NCBI RefSeq assembly: GCF_008085905.1
Contig: NZ_VSFF01000012.1
Span: forward strand, 248,001 to 312,000
Direction of reading: 5' to 3'
Source: Actinomadura syzygii
GTDB lineage: Bacteria; Actinomycetota; Actinomycetes; Streptosporangiales; Streptosporangiaceae
DNA length: 64,000 nucleotides
Under the pieces are notes generated by a model, which did no database searches, was not told the DNA's origin, and was given only the letters and a program-made list of their open reading frames with translations. Positions 1 through 10,577 of the stretch are shown piece after piece (positions within the stretch are counted from its first letter, which is position 1; the number at the start of each line of letters is the position of its first letter). The position numbers were made by a program, and so were the translations under genes.

Positions 1-1678
<1,678 letters not shown>

Positions 1679-1756
1679 CGCGTTCCTGAACTGGGGGAAT
1701 CGGGGAGTCTTCCGGAGAACCCTAGCGGGCCTCGGTAATTCGGACGCTCGAAGTGC

Positions 1757-3091
1757 TCAGGACGTTCGGCGCGCCCGCGGCAGGGTCCGGAACGGCGGCA
1801 GCACCTCGCCGGTGAGCCCGAAGGCGTAGGCGATGACGCGGCCGGACCAGCGGTGGCAGCCGACCGCCAGCCGGTACAGCACCCGCGGGTAGCGCCTGGT
1901 AAACGGCACGACCAGCCAGCTCAGCGACATCACGACCACCAGCAGCGCGTACATGGCCAGCATCACGACCAGGTGCGGGACGACGAGCAGCCCCCTGAGC
2001 AGGCTGAACCAGCGGCGCGGCCCCTGCCACGACGCCGGGAACGGCAGGTCGACGACCACCGTCGACTCGCCCTCCGCCGAGGACGAGGACGCGGACGCCG
2101 TGCTCGGCACGGGCGCGACCGGAGCGGCGGCCGCGGGCTGTTCGGCGGCGGGCCGGGGCCGCGGCACGTCGGTCGCGCGGCGGGCGCCGGACGGGCCCGC
2201 CGCCGGGGCGCCGCCGTTCGCCTCCGGCCCGCGCCAGGACAGCGAGATCGTCTCGGTGGTGTGCTCCAGGTCGTCCTGGCCGACGAGCCGGGTGAGGAGC
2301 CGCCGCGCGGACGGCCGGCGCCGCGGGTCCTTGTGCAGCGCGGCGGCGACGATCTCGCGCAGCCGCGGGTCGAGGCCGGACAGGTCCGGCTCCTCGCCGC
2401 CGATGCGCTGGAACGTCTCGGCGACCGTCCTGCCCTGGAAGGGGGGCTGCCCCGTCCCCGCGTAGGCGACGACGCAGCCCCAGGAGAACACGTCCGACGC
2501 CTGCTCGACGGTCTCGCCACGCAGTACCTCGGGCGCGATGTAGGCGGGCGTCCCGACGAACTGGCCGGTGCGGGTCGGGCCGTCGGCGGCGTCGAGGGCG
2601 CGGGCGATGCCGAAGTCGATCACGCGGGGCCCGGTGGAGGACAGCAGCACGTTGGCGGGCTTGAGATCGCGGTGGACGATCCCGGCCCCGTGGATGGCGG
2701 CGAGGGCGGTGGCGACGCCGACCGCGAGGCCCTCCAGGTCGGAGCCGCCCAGCGGGCCCTTGTCGCCGACGGCCGTCTCCAGGTTCGGCCCGTCGATGTA
2801 CTCGGTGACGATGTAGGGCGGGTCCTGGTCGAGCGCGGCGTCGATCACGGGCGCGGTGCAGAACCGGTGGACGCGCCGCGCCGCCGTCACCTCGCGGCGG
2901 AACCGGGCGAGGAACGCGGACTCCCCGGCGAGGTCGCGGTTCACGACCTTCACCGCGACGCGCCGCCCGTCCGGCTCGGCGGCCAGGTACACGGTGCCCA
3001 TGCCGCCCCTGCCCAGACGTCCGAGCAGGCGGTAGGGGCCGAGGACGCGGGGTTCGTCCTGCTCCAGCGGTCCGGCGGCGTACGTCGTCAT
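1757..3091 (-). CDS. Ser/Thr protein kinase with C-terminal DUF4389-like membrane domain
   Basis: A 444-residue protein. Residues 27-35 form the glycine loop GRGGMGTVY, K48 is the ATP lysine, HRDLKPAN carries catalytic D142, and DFG is at 159-161. A Pro/Ala/Ser linker leads to a C-terminal ~95 residues with two hydrophobic segments and the pattern FTRRYPR..YRLAVGCHRWSGRV.AY, which I recognise as DUF4389-like. It would phosphorylate cytoplasmic targets while membrane-tethered. It is upstream of, and paralogous to, the neighbouring kinase on the same strand. The DUF4389 assignment is by eye. Confidence 0.93.
   Translation of the reverse strand: MTTYAAGPLEQDEPRVLGPYRLLGRLGRGGMGTVYLAAEPDGRRVAVKVVNRDLAGESAFLARFRREVTAARRVHRFCTAPVIDAALDQDPPYIVTEYIDGPNLETAVGDKGPLGGSDLEGLAVGVATALAAIHGAGIVHRDLKPANVLLSSTGPRVIDFGIARALDAADGPTRTGQFVGTPAYIAPEVLRGETVEQASDVFSWGCVVAYAGTGQPPFQGRTVAETFQRIGGEEPDLSGLDPRLREIVAAALHKDPRRRPSARRLLTRLVGQDDLEHTTETISLSWRGPEANGGAPAAGPSGARRATDVPRPRPAAEQPAAAAPVAPVPSTASASSSSAEGESTVVVDLPFPASWQGPRRWFSLLRGLLVVPHLVVMLAMYALLVVVMSLSWLVVPFTRRYPRVLYRLAVGCHRWSGRVIAYAFGLTGEVLPPFRTLPRARRTS
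2553..2747. repeat. 195-bp direct repeat copy B inside the second kinase gene
   Basis: Partner of 1131-1325, with 4 mismatches over 195 bases. It covers the codons around the catalytic loop and DFG motif of the second kinase. Confidence 0.9.
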
Positions 3092-3162
3092 GGCGGGCGG
3101 GCTCCTCGGAGATCGTATATTCGAGCCCAGCCTAAGGGAGCCGCCGCGCCCCGGAGGGACGG

Positions 3163-4125
3163 TCAGGGGATCACCAGGAGCTTGCCGGTGCTCCGCCGCG
3201 CCTCCAGATCGGCGTGTGCGGAGCGGGTGTCGGCGAGGCCGTACCGGCGTCCGACGTGCACCTTCACCCGGCCGTCCGCCACCCAGCGGTAGACGTCGGC
3301 GGCGCGCTCCAAGAGCTCCTCGCGGGCCGTGATGAAATGCACGAGCGACGGCCGCGTCAGGTACACCGAGCCCGCCGCGTTGAGGCGCTGCGGGTCGAAC
3401 GGCGGCACCGGGCCGCTCGCCGCCCCGTACAGCGCGAGGACGCCGCGCGGGCGCAGGCTCGCGAGGCTCCCGTCGAACGTGGCCGCGCCGACCCCGTCGT
3501 ACACGGCCGCGACGCCCTCCCCGCCGGTCAGCTCCCGCACCCGGGCGGCGAAGTCGTCGTAGTCGAGTGTCGCGTCGGCTCCCGCCCCGGCGGCGAGGTC
3601 GCGCTTCTCGGGCGTGGACGCCGTCCCGATCACCCGCGCGCCGAGCGCCGTCGCCGCCTGGACGAGCAGCAGCCCCATCCCGCCCGCCGCCGCGTGGACG
3701 AGGACGGTGTCGCCCTCCCGGATCGCGTACGTCGCCCGCGTCAGGTAGTGCGCCGTCATGCCCTGGAGCAGGACGGCCGCCGCGTCCTCCAGGCCGACGC
3801 CGTCCGGGACGGGCACGACCCTGTCCGCCCGGACGGCGGCCTGCTCCGCGTGCCCGCCCTGGATGTTCGCCCAGGCGACGCGGTCGCCCGCCGCGAACTC
3901 GCGGACGCCCTCGCCGACCGCCGCGACCGTCCCGGCGGCCTCGACGCCCGGCGTGTAGGGGAGCTCCTGCGGGTAGGCGCCCGTCCGGTAGTACACGTCG
4001 ATGAAGTTGACGCCGCCCGCCGCCACGTCGATCAGCACCTCGCCGGGGCCGGGCTCGGGCCGCGGCCGCTCCGCGGGCGTCAGGACCTCGGGTCCGCCGG
4101 TCTCGGTGACGACGATCGCGCGCAT
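3163..4125 (-). CDS. NADPH:quinone oxidoreductase, zinc-free MDR family
   Basis: A 320-residue medium-chain dehydrogenase/reductase of the zeta-crystallin/QOR type. It starts MRAIVVTETGGPEVL and has the nucleotide-binding stretch HAAAGGMGLLLVQAA with no structural or catalytic zinc cysteines. The ATG ending at 4125 is chosen over one 12 codons upstream because a GGAGGG ribosome site lies 7 nt before it. Likely role: NADPH-dependent reduction of quinones or enones. A TetR gene lies just upstream on the same strand and may regulate it. Confidence 0.9.
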   Translation of the reverse strand: MRAIVVTETGGPEVLTPAERPRPEPGPGEVLIDVAAGGVNFIDVYYRTGAYPQELPYTPGVEAAGTVAAVGEGVREFAAGDRVAWANIQGGHAEQAAVRADRVVPVPDGVGLEDAAAVLLQGMTAHYLTRATYAIREGDTVLVHAAAGGMGLLLVQAATALGARVIGTASTPEKRDLAAGAGADATLDYDDFAARVRELTGGEGVAAVYDGVGAATFDGSLASLRPRGVLALYGAASGPVPPFDPQRLNAAGSVYLTRPSLVHFITAREELLERAADVYRWVADGRVKVHVGRRYGLADTRSAHADLEARRSTGKLLVIP

Positions 4126-4203
4126 GTGGTGCCCTCCTGCCGGACGGTTGGGAACGATCAAGGCAACCCGCGTCCCCGGCGGGCTATTCCACCGGGCGGG
4201 CGC

Positions 4204-5013
4204 TCAAACCCAGTCGCGGACGGTGCGGCCGATGAGCGCGACGGCCTCCTCGACGCGGGCGGCGACGGTGCCCGCGTCCCAGATGTCGCGGCGGGCGCAG
4301 TCCTCGAACGCGACCTTGACCGCCGCCATGAAGAACGCGACGACGAACCGGGGCCGCAGGTCGGCCACGGGGTCGACGCCCTCGCGCCGCGCGATCTCGG
4401 CGACGAGCGCGTCCGTCGTCGCCGAGTGCGCCGCCATGTGCGCGGTGACCAGCGTCGGCGTCGACTCGATCACCTGCCGGACGCGGCGGAACCGGGCGCT
4501 GTCGGTCGGGTCGCCCTGGGCGATCGCGCACAGCACCACGCGCAGCGCCTCGAACAGCGCGGTGAACGGCCGCTCCTCGGCCGGGCGACCGGCGAGCGCC
4601 TCCTTCAGGACGCGGTCGTGCTCGGCGAGGGTGCCCGTTATCACGTCCTCCTTGGTGGCGAAGTAACGGAAGAACGTCCGCTGCGACACCTCCACGGCGG
4701 CCACGATCTCGTCGATCGTGGTCTCCTCGTAGCCCTGCGAGAGGAACAGGTCGAGCGCGGCGTCGAGGAGGGCGAGGCGGGTCCGCTGCTTCTTGCGCTC
4801 GCGCAGGCCCGCGAGCGCGGGCGTCCGGCCCGCCGGCGGCTCGGGCGGCTGCCCGGGCTCCGCCGGCCGTTCGGGCGCCTGCGGGCGCGGCTGCTCGGGC
4901 GGCTGACCGGGCGTTTCCTCCGGTTCCTGCGCGGGGGCCGCGGGTGCGCCGGCACGGGCGGGGGCGCCGCCGGTCTCGGGGCTCGACGGGTCGCCGGCGG
5001 GGACGGCGCTCAT
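4204..5013 (-). CDS. TetR-family transcriptional regulator with Pro/Ala-rich N-terminal extension
   Basis: A 269-residue protein. The first ~68 residues are a low-complexity Pro/Glu/Ala tail, unusual for this family. A canonical TetR helix-turn-helix follows (TTIDEIVAAVEVSQRTFFRYFATKEDV), then an all-helical ligand/dimer domain. It probably represses itself and perhaps the downstream oxidoreductase. A shorter start inside the tail is possible, but I see no better ribosome site. Confidence 0.88.
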   Translation of the reverse strand: MSAVPAGDPSSPETGGAPARAGAPAAPAQEPEETPGQPPEQPRPQAPERPAEPGQPPEPPAGRTPALAGLRERKKQRTRLALLDAALDLFLSQGYEETTIDEIVAAVEVSQRTFFRYFATKEDVITGTLAEHDRVLKEALAGRPAEERPFTALFEALRVVLCAIAQGDPTDSARFRRVRQVIESTPTLVTAHMAAHSATTDALVAEIARREGVDPVADLRPRFVVAFFMAAVKVAFEDCARRDIWDAGTVAARVEEAVALIGRTVRDWV

Positions 5014-5320
5014 CGGCTCGCTCCTTCTGTCCGCTGGACGCGGGCGCTGCGCGCCCGGCTCTCAGAGGCTTTTATCACGGACGCGTCCTCCGTATGCGCG
5101 CCGGGTTCCACCATCCGGAACCCGTTCCGGAGCCCCGGAATGGCGCATCGCCGCCCGGCGCGTCGCGGCTCGCTCTACGGTCCATCCTCGCCGAATATTC
5201 CGGCGACCGTCCCACTCTGTGGATTTCCGCTGCGCAGCGAGGGAATCCGGGTCATGCTGAGAGTCGGTCACCAACCGTCGCCGGACGGTCGCCGAAGGTC
5301 ATCGCCCGGCGGCTCGGACC
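5014..5320. other. Intergenic region with small palindromes upstream of the TetR gene
   Basis: No convincing gene. There is a hairpin (7-bp stem CGGGCGC, loop TGC) at 5041-5057 and a perfect palindrome GGACGCGTCC at 5079-5088, both upstream of the TetR start on the minus strand. The palindrome could be an autoregulatory operator; that is speculation. Confidence 0.35.
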
Positions 5321-5611
5321 ATGCTGAGGCGGCTGATTGTGTCTGTAGTCGGTGGACGGGGGATCGCCGAGGTGCGCAAGCGCCACCTCGCGGCCCTCGC
5401 GCACGAGGTCGAGGCCCACGGCCTGTCCTGGCGGCTGACCGGCCCCGGGGAGTCACTGCTGAGCGTGTCGGGACCGGGGGCGCGCAGGCAGCTCATGGTC
5501 GTCGCCACCCCGTCCGGCGAGGGCTGGTCCTACCTGTGGCCGGGCGGCGGGATGGCCGACGTCGCCGACGTGGCCGACGTCGCCGAGCGGCTCGCCCGCC
5601 TGCTCGCCTGA
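5321..5611 (+). CDS. Hypothetical small protein, 96 aa
   Basis: Reads MLRRLIVSVVGGRGIAEVRKR and ends in an ADVADVADVAE repeat encoded by near-identical 9-bp units. Codon use is host-like. No strong ribosome site precedes the ATG, so the start may be wrong. It lies before the SOS promoter at 5642-5694, so it is not part of the damage-inducible transcript. I do not recognise a family. Confidence 0.5.
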   Translation: MLRRLIVSVVGGRGIAEVRKRHLAALAHEVEAHGLSWRLTGPGESLLSVSGPGARRQLMVVATPSGEGWSYLWPGGGMADVADVADVAERLARLLA

Positions 5612-5641
5612 TCTTCGGGCGCGCGTTTCCGCCGACCCGCC

Positions 5642-5694
5642 TTGCTCGCGGGGCGGCGACTTCCCTACACTCCCTGATGCGAACATTCGTTCGA
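5642..5694 (+). promoter_or_regulatory. Promoter with LexA/SOS box for the DUF6504-dnaE2 operon
   Basis: A promoter TTGCTC (5642-5647), 17-bp spacer, TACACT (5665-5670) is followed by GCGAAC-ATTC-GTTCGA at 5679-5694. The actinobacterial LexA consensus is TCGAAC-N4-GTTCGA, so 11 of 12 defined positions match. The box covers the likely transcription start, a good position for repression. Known biology: dnaE2 is SOS-induced in actinobacteria. Confidence 0.85.
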
Positions 5695-5749
5695 ATCGTC
5701 ACAGGTCCGCATGTCCTTCCCCCGTGCGGTGAGCGCGAGGGGGAGGCAG

Positions 5750-6025
5750 ATGACGCGCGTGTTCGGCGACCCGGTGGACGTCTGGGTGAGCGACGGACGT
5801 CCGGTCCGGTTCGTCTGGCGTGGCCGGCTCTACACCGTCCGGCGGGTGCTGGAGCACTGGGTCACGACCCGTGACTGGTGGCGGGAGCGGCAGCCCGACG
5901 GCGAGGCCACCGGAGAGCGGGAGTTCTGGCGGGTCGAGGCCGCCCCGGGCCGCGAGGTCGGCGTCTACGAGCTGCGCTACGACGTGCCCGCCGACAGCTG
6001 GATGCTATCCCGGGTATGGGATTGA
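5750..6025 (+). CDS. DUF6504 family protein encoded with DnaE2
   Basis: A 91-residue protein starting MTRVFGDPVDVWVSDGRPV and rich in Trp/Arg (FVWRGRLYTVRRVLEHW, FWRVEA). I recognise it as DUF6504, a small family found beside dnaE2 or Y-family polymerase genes in actinobacteria. The ATG at 5750 is chosen over one 13 codons earlier because GGGAGG lies 5 nt before it. The stop is separated from the dnaE2 start by one base, so the two are translationally coupled under the SOS promoter. Function unknown; an accessory of the mutasome is inferred from position. Confidence 0.85.
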   Translation: MTRVFGDPVDVWVSDGRPVRFVWRGRLYTVRRVLEHWVTTRDWWRERQPDGEATGEREFWRVEAAPGREVGVYELRYDVPADSWMLSRVWD

Positions 6026-6026
6026 C

Positions 6027-9000
6027 GTGCACCTTCATGTCGCTTCGGGCTATTCGCTCCGGTACGGCGCCGCCAGTCCGGCGGCGCTGGCCGAGCGTGC
6101 CGCGGGCCTCGGCATGGAGACGCTCGCGCTGACCGACCGGGACGGGCTGTACGGCGCGGTCCGTCACGTTCTGTCATGCGCGGACGCGGGGATCGGCGCC
6201 GTCGTCGGCGCCGACCTGAAGGTCGCGTCCACCGGCGAGGAGCGGATCGTCGTCCTCGCCGCGGGGCGCGCCGGGTACCGGTCGCTCTGCCGCCTGGTGA
6301 CCGCCGCGCACGCGGCGGGCGAGCGCGGGAACCCGCTGGTGACGCGGGAGATGGTCGGCGCGCACGCGGACGGCCTGGTCGTCCTGCTCGGGCCGTGGTC
6401 GGACGTCGGCCGCGCCGTCGCCGGGCGCCGTCCGGACGTCGCGGCCCGCCTCCTGCGCCGGTGGCGCGGCACGGTCGAGACGGCCGTCGAGATCGTGAAC
6501 CACCTCGACGAGGGCGACGGGCCCCGCGCGGCCCGGATGCTCGCCCTCGCCCGCGCGGCCGGGGCGCCCGCGGTGCTCGGCAACGCCGTCCGCTACCTGG
6601 ACCCGGAGGACCATCCCGTCGCGCAGGTACTGGACGTGACGCGCCGCCGCGTCCCGCTCGACCGCCGCCACCTGGACGACCGGACCGGGCAGGCGTACCT
6701 GAAACCCGTCCCGGAGATGCGCCGGGTCGCCGAATTGGCCTGCGGCCCGGACGAGGCGGACGCGCTGCTCGCCGAGACGCGGCGGCTGTCCGAGCGGTGC
6801 GTCCTCGACCCGGCCCGCGACCTCGGCATGGACGACGTCCACCTGCCGTCCGCCGGCGGCGACCCGTACGCGCGGCTCGTCGCCCGCTGCGCGGACGGCC
6901 TGGCCCGCCGCGGCCTGGACGGCTCCCGGACGGCGGCGGCGCGGCTCGACGACGAGCTGGCGGTGATCGCCCGGAAGGGCCTCGCGTCCTACTTCCTCAC
7001 GGTCGCGGAGGCCGCCGCGCTGATCAGGGCGCGGGGCATCCGCTGCGCGATCCGCGGCTCGGGCGCGGGCAGCCTCGTCACCTACGCGCTCGGCATCGGC
7101 GACCTCGACCCGCTGCGGCACGGCCTGCTCATGGAGCGGTTCCTCGCCGACAGCCGGGACGGCCTGCCCGACATCGACCTGGACGTCGAGTCCGCCCGCC
7201 GCCTGGAGGCGTACGAGGCGCTGTTCGACCGGTTCGGCGCGGACGGCACCGCCTGCGTGTCGATGATGGAGACCTACCGGGCGCGCAGCGCGATCCGCGA
7301 CGTCGGCAACGCGGTCGGACTCCCGCCCGCCGAGATCGACGCGATCGCGAAGGCGTTCCCGCAGATCCGGGCGAGCCAGATCACGGCCGCGCTGCACGAC
7401 CTGCCGGAGCTGCGGCAGAGCAACCTCGCGTCCGGGCGCCTGGAGGTGCTGTTCCGGATCGCCGAACGGCTGGACGGCCTGCCCCGGCACGTCGCCATGC
7501 ACCCGTGCGGCGTCCTGCTGTCGAACCCGACGCTGCGCGACCGGACGCCGGTGGAGCGGGCCGCGACCGGCTTCCCGATGAGCCAGTTCGACAAGGACGA
7601 CGTCGAGGCGATGGGCCTGCTCAAGCTGGACGTGATCGGCGTCCGGATGCAGTCGGCGATGGCGCACGCGGTGGCGGAGGTCGCGCGGACGACGGGGGAG
7701 GAGATCGCGCTGGAGGACGTCCCGCGCGACGACCCCGCGACGTACGCGCTGGTCCGCACGTCTCGGACGCTCGGCTGCTTCCAGATCGAGTCGCCCGGCC
7801 AGCGGGAGCTGATCGGCCGCCTCCAGCCCCGCGACCTGGACGACCTCGTCCTCGACATCTCGCTGTTCCGTCCCGGGCCGGTGAACTCCGACATGGTGAC
7901 GCCGTTCCTGGAGGCCCGCGCCGGGACGCGGGAGCCCGCCTACCCGCACCCCGACCTCGAACCGGCGCTGCGGGAGAGCCTCGGCGTGGTCGTCTTCCAC
8001 GAGCAGGTGCTCCGCGTCCTCGACGTCATGACCGGCTGCGGGCTGTCGAAGGCGGAGGCGGCGCGGCGGAGCCTCAGCCATGAGCGGGGGCAGGCCGTCG
8101 TCGGGGCGTGGTTCCGGGAGCGGGCGCTCGCGCGCGGCTACGACGCGGAGACCGTCGAGCGCGTGTGGCGGATGCTGACCGCGTTCGGCGCGTTCGGGTT
8201 CTGCAAGGCGCACGCCGCGTCGTTCGCGCTGCCCACCTACCAGTCGGCCTGGTTGAAGCGGCACCACACGGCCGCGTTCTACGCGGGCGTCCTCACCCAC
8301 GACCCCGGCATGTATCCGAAGCGGGTCATCCTGGACGACGCGCGGCATTTCGGCGTCCCGATCCTGCCGCTGGACGTCAACCGGTCGGCGCAGGCGTGGC
8401 ACGTCGAGCCGGTGTCGGAGGGCGGCCCGGCCGGGATCAGGGTCGCGCTGAGCGAGGTCAGGGGCATCTCCGACGCCGAGGTGCACAAGATCGTGGACGC
8501 CCGTCCGTACGTGTCGCTGACCGACTTCTGGCGGCGCGCCCGGGTGTCCCGGCCGACGGCGGAGCGGCTCGTCCTCGCCGGGGGGTTCGACGGCGTCCAC
8601 ACGGGGGCGCTGCGCCGGGACCTGCTCTGCCGGGTCGGCGCGCTGGAGCGGTCCGCCGCTCCGCCGCCGGTGGTCGCGGGTCAGCTCCCGCTCGACGGTG
8701 CGGACGGCTCCGGCCTCGGGCTCGGGCTCGTCCCGGCCGACGACGCCGCGCCGGGCGGGCTGCCGCCGATGACCCCGGCCGAGGTCGTCGAGGCGGAGCT
8801 GGACGTCCTCGGCATGGACGTCAGCCGCCACCTCGTCACGTTCTTCGACGGGCTGCTCGACGCGCTCGGCGTCGTCCGCGCGGCCGACCTGCCCGGACGC
8901 CCCGACGGGGCGGACGTCCTCGTCGCCGGGGTCAAGGTCGCGACGCAGACCCCGGCGGTCCGGTCCGGGCAGCGGGTGATCTTCGCCACGCTGGACGACG

Positions 9001-9392
9001 CGACCGGCCCGGTCGACCTCACGTTCTTCGAGTCCGTGCAGGACAGGTGCGCCGCGACGGTGTTCGGCCGCTGGCTGCTCGTCGCGCGCGGCCGGGTCCG
9101 GCGGGCGGCCGCGGCCCGGCCCGGCTCCGGCTCCGCGTCGATCACCGCGTACGCGTGCTGGGACATGACCGTCCTGCACGAGGAGTGGCTGCGCGGCGGG
9201 ATGGACGCGGTCCGCGCCGCGATGGCGGGCCCGCCGCGTCCGGGACGCCCGGTGGGGCGGCGGATCGTCCATCCCACCGGGTTCGCGATGTCGCCGTACT
9301 CGGACGTCGGCCACGCGGGAGGCGCGGTCAAGCGCCCGCCCGCGGCGCGCCTGTGGCACACCAGCCGGGGATCTTCCGGCCCGACGCCTTAG
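6027..9392 (+). CDS. dnaE2: Error-prone DNA polymerase III alpha subunit DnaE2
   Basis: A 1121-residue C-family polymerase starting with GTG one base after the upstream stop. The PHP domain opens HLHVASGYSL and contains LTDRDGLYGAVRH. The palm has PDIDLDVES with catalytic aspartates and GLLKLDVIG. A tandem helix-hairpin-helix region and a C-terminal OB-fold (VLVAGVKVATQTPAVRSGQ) follow. It performs translesion synthesis and induced mutagenesis, normally with ImuB (inactive Y-family) and ImuA'. Neither partner gene is adjacent here. The 3' end overlaps the convergent gene by 4 bp. Confidence 0.93.
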   Translation: MHLHVASGYSLRYGAASPAALAERAAGLGMETLALTDRDGLYGAVRHVLSCADAGIGAVVGADLKVASTGEERIVVLAAGRAGYRSLCRLVTAAHAAGERGNPLVTREMVGAHADGLVVLLGPWSDVGRAVAGRRPDVAARLLRRWRGTVETAVEIVNHLDEGDGPRAARMLALARAAGAPAVLGNAVRYLDPEDHPVAQVLDVTRRRVPLDRRHLDDRTGQAYLKPVPEMRRVAELACGPDEADALLAETRRLSERCVLDPARDLGMDDVHLPSAGGDPYARLVARCADGLARRGLDGSRTAAARLDDELAVIARKGLASYFLTVAEAAALIRARGIRCAIRGSGAGSLVTYALGIGDLDPLRHGLLMERFLADSRDGLPDIDLDVESARRLEAYEALFDRFGADGTACVSMMETYRARSAIRDVGNAVGLPPAEIDAIAKAFPQIRASQITAALHDLPELRQSNLASGRLEVLFRIAERLDGLPRHVAMHPCGVLLSNPTLRDRTPVERAATGFPMSQFDKDDVEAMGLLKLDVIGVRMQSAMAHAVAEVARTTGEEIALEDVPRDDPATYALVRTSRTLGCFQIESPGQRELIGRLQPRDLDDLVLDISLFRPGPVNSDMVTPFLEARAGTREPAYPHPDLEPALRESLGVVVFHEQVLRVLDVMTGCGLSKAEAARRSLSHERGQAVVGAWFRERALARGYDAETVERVWRMLTAFGAFGFCKAHAASFALPTYQSAWLKRHHTAAFYAGVLTHDPGMYPKRVILDDARHFGVPILPLDVNRSAQAWHVEPVSEGGPAGIRVALSEVRGISDAEVHKIVDARPYVSLTDFWRRARVSRPTAERLVLAGGFDGVHTGALRRDLLCRVGALERSAAPPPVVAGQLPLDGADGSGLGLGLVPADDAAPGGLPPMTPAEVVEAELDVLGMDVSRHLVTFFDGLLDALGVVRAADLPGRPDGADVLVAGVKVATQTPAVRSGQRVIFATLDDATGPVDLTFFESVQDRCAATVFGRWLLVARGRVRRAAAARPGSGSASITAYACWDMTVLHEEWLRGGMDAVRAAMAGPPRPGRPVGRRIVHPTGFAMSPYSDVGHAGGAVKRPPAARLWHTSRGSSGPTP

Positions 9393-10096
9393 CCGGGACC
9401 CGGCGCGTCGGCCGAGGACGACGCGAACAGGCACTGCAACCGCGTGATCTGGAAGACGGTGGCCATCGCCAGCGTCGCGGCCAGCGCCTGGAACGCGGCG
9501 GCGGCGACGCCGACGTGGACGTCGAACCGGGCGTCCGCGAGCGTGTCGACGCTGCCGTGCGTGAACGCGTGCCCGAGGACGAGCCCGAGCAGGGCGCACG
9601 CCCACCAGCCTCCGACGACGAGCCCGGCGGCCTGGCGCTCGGCTGTCCGGTACCGGCCGCTGTTCACCCAGACCTCGTAGACCACGCGCGGCGGCATCCA
9701 CAGGTTGACGATCGGGGTCACCCAGCCCAGCAGCACCCAGGCGCGGTGGTACCGGTGCGGTCCGGGGGACTGCCGGTAGGCGCGCCACAGCCAGGTCAGG
9801 TACAGCGCGCCGGTGACCGCGGCCATGATCGTGCTGATCGTGAACACGTCCGCGTAGGGGGCGAGGGCGTGGCCGGTGCCCGCCGCGTCGTAGCTGTCAT
9901 GCGTCGCCCCGCGCAGCGGGTGCGCGAACCTGAGCAGGCTGATCCCCGAGCCGAGCGCGACGAACGCGTTGAAGCCGAGCAGCATGAACACGGCCACGCC
10001 GACGGCGCGGAAGTCGCGGCGCCGCGCCCATGCCCCGCACGCCGGGCACCGGGCGACCTCGGCCGGGATGATGTCGCCGCACAACGCACACGGCAT
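9389..10096 (-). CDS. DUF4328-like membrane protein with N-terminal zinc ribbon
   Basis: A 235-residue protein beginning with a CALC...CPAC zinc-ribbon pair. It is followed by about five or six hydrophobic helices (FMLLGFNAFVALG, TIMAAVTGALYLTWLW, WVLLGWVTPIVNLW, CALLGLVLGHAF, AAAFQALAATLAMATVF). The layout matches actinobacterial DUF4328 proteins of unknown function. Its stop overlaps that of dnaE2 in the sequence TTAG. Confidence 0.8.
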   Translation of the reverse strand: MPCALCGDIIPAEVARCPACGAWARRRDFRAVGVAVFMLLGFNAFVALGSGISLLRFAHPLRGATHDSYDAAGTGHALAPYADVFTISTIMAAVTGALYLTWLWRAYRQSPGPHRYHRAWVLLGWVTPIVNLWMPPRVVYEVWVNSGRYRTAERQAAGLVVGGWWACALLGLVLGHAFTHGSVDTLADARFDVHVGVAAAAFQALAATLAMATVFQITRLQCLFASSSADAPGPG

Positions 10097-10179
10097 GCTC
10101 CACCTCCAACGGCCTTTTGCGCTTCGCTGCTTTGGATACTACGTACGTTTGACTTACGCGGCCCCACACGGGTTCACGC

Positions 10180-10512
10180 TCAAACATGGAAGACGAGCCG
10201 GACGGTCGCGAACGTGCCCGCGGCGGTGACGGCGGCCCAGGCGGCGAGGCGGCCGAGCCCGCCGGTGGACAGCAGCCGCTCCGGCCGGAACCCGGTCACC
10301 GCGAGCAGCGCCCACCACTCGGCGGTCAGCGCGATCGTCGCGTACAGCGAGCCGAAGCCCACCAGCGAGAACGCGAGGACGACGCCCGGCGGGGTCACCG
10401 TGTGCGCGAACAGCGCGGGCCCCCGGTCCGGGCCGTGCAGCCCGCCGCGCAGCCGCAGCAGGACGAGGCCCCACCCGGCGGCGAACAGCGCCCAGACGAT
10501 CAGGACGGTCAC
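10180..10512 (-). CDS. Small membrane protein of unknown function, 110 aa
   Basis: Three hydrophobic segments can be seen (LIVWALFAAGWGLVLLRL, VVLAFSLVGFGSLYATIAL, AAWAAVTAAGTFATVRLV). It sits between the zinc-ribbon membrane protein and a response regulator on the same strand. I recognise no family. Confidence 0.6.
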   Translation of the reverse strand: MTVLIVWALFAAGWGLVLLRLRGGLHGPDRGPALFAHTVTPPGVVLAFSLVGFGSLYATIALTAEWWALLAVTGFRPERLLSTGGLGRLAAWAAVTAAGTFATVRLVFHV

Positions 10513-10577
10513 GGGCAGCCCGTTCAGCGACTCCGGTGCCAGCGCCTCTCCCTTTCCCCGTGCCTATCGCTCTTCAG

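Noticed and set aside
5062..5274. 70-codon minus-strand frame upstream of the TetR gene
   Set aside because: No ribosome site, Arg-rich composition, and it covers the palindromes likely to be regulatory.
3214..5874. Long plus-strand open frame of about 886 codons
   Set aside because: It runs antisense across the oxidoreductase and TetR genes, is rich in Arg/Pro/Gly/His, and has no domain motif. Such frames arise from the G+C-rich third positions of the real genes.
6174..9788. Minus-strand open frame of about 1200 codons opposite dnaE2
   Set aside because: Antisense shadow of dnaE2 with no ribosome site and repetitive Arg/Val/Gly composition. The plus-strand frame carries all the polymerase motifs.
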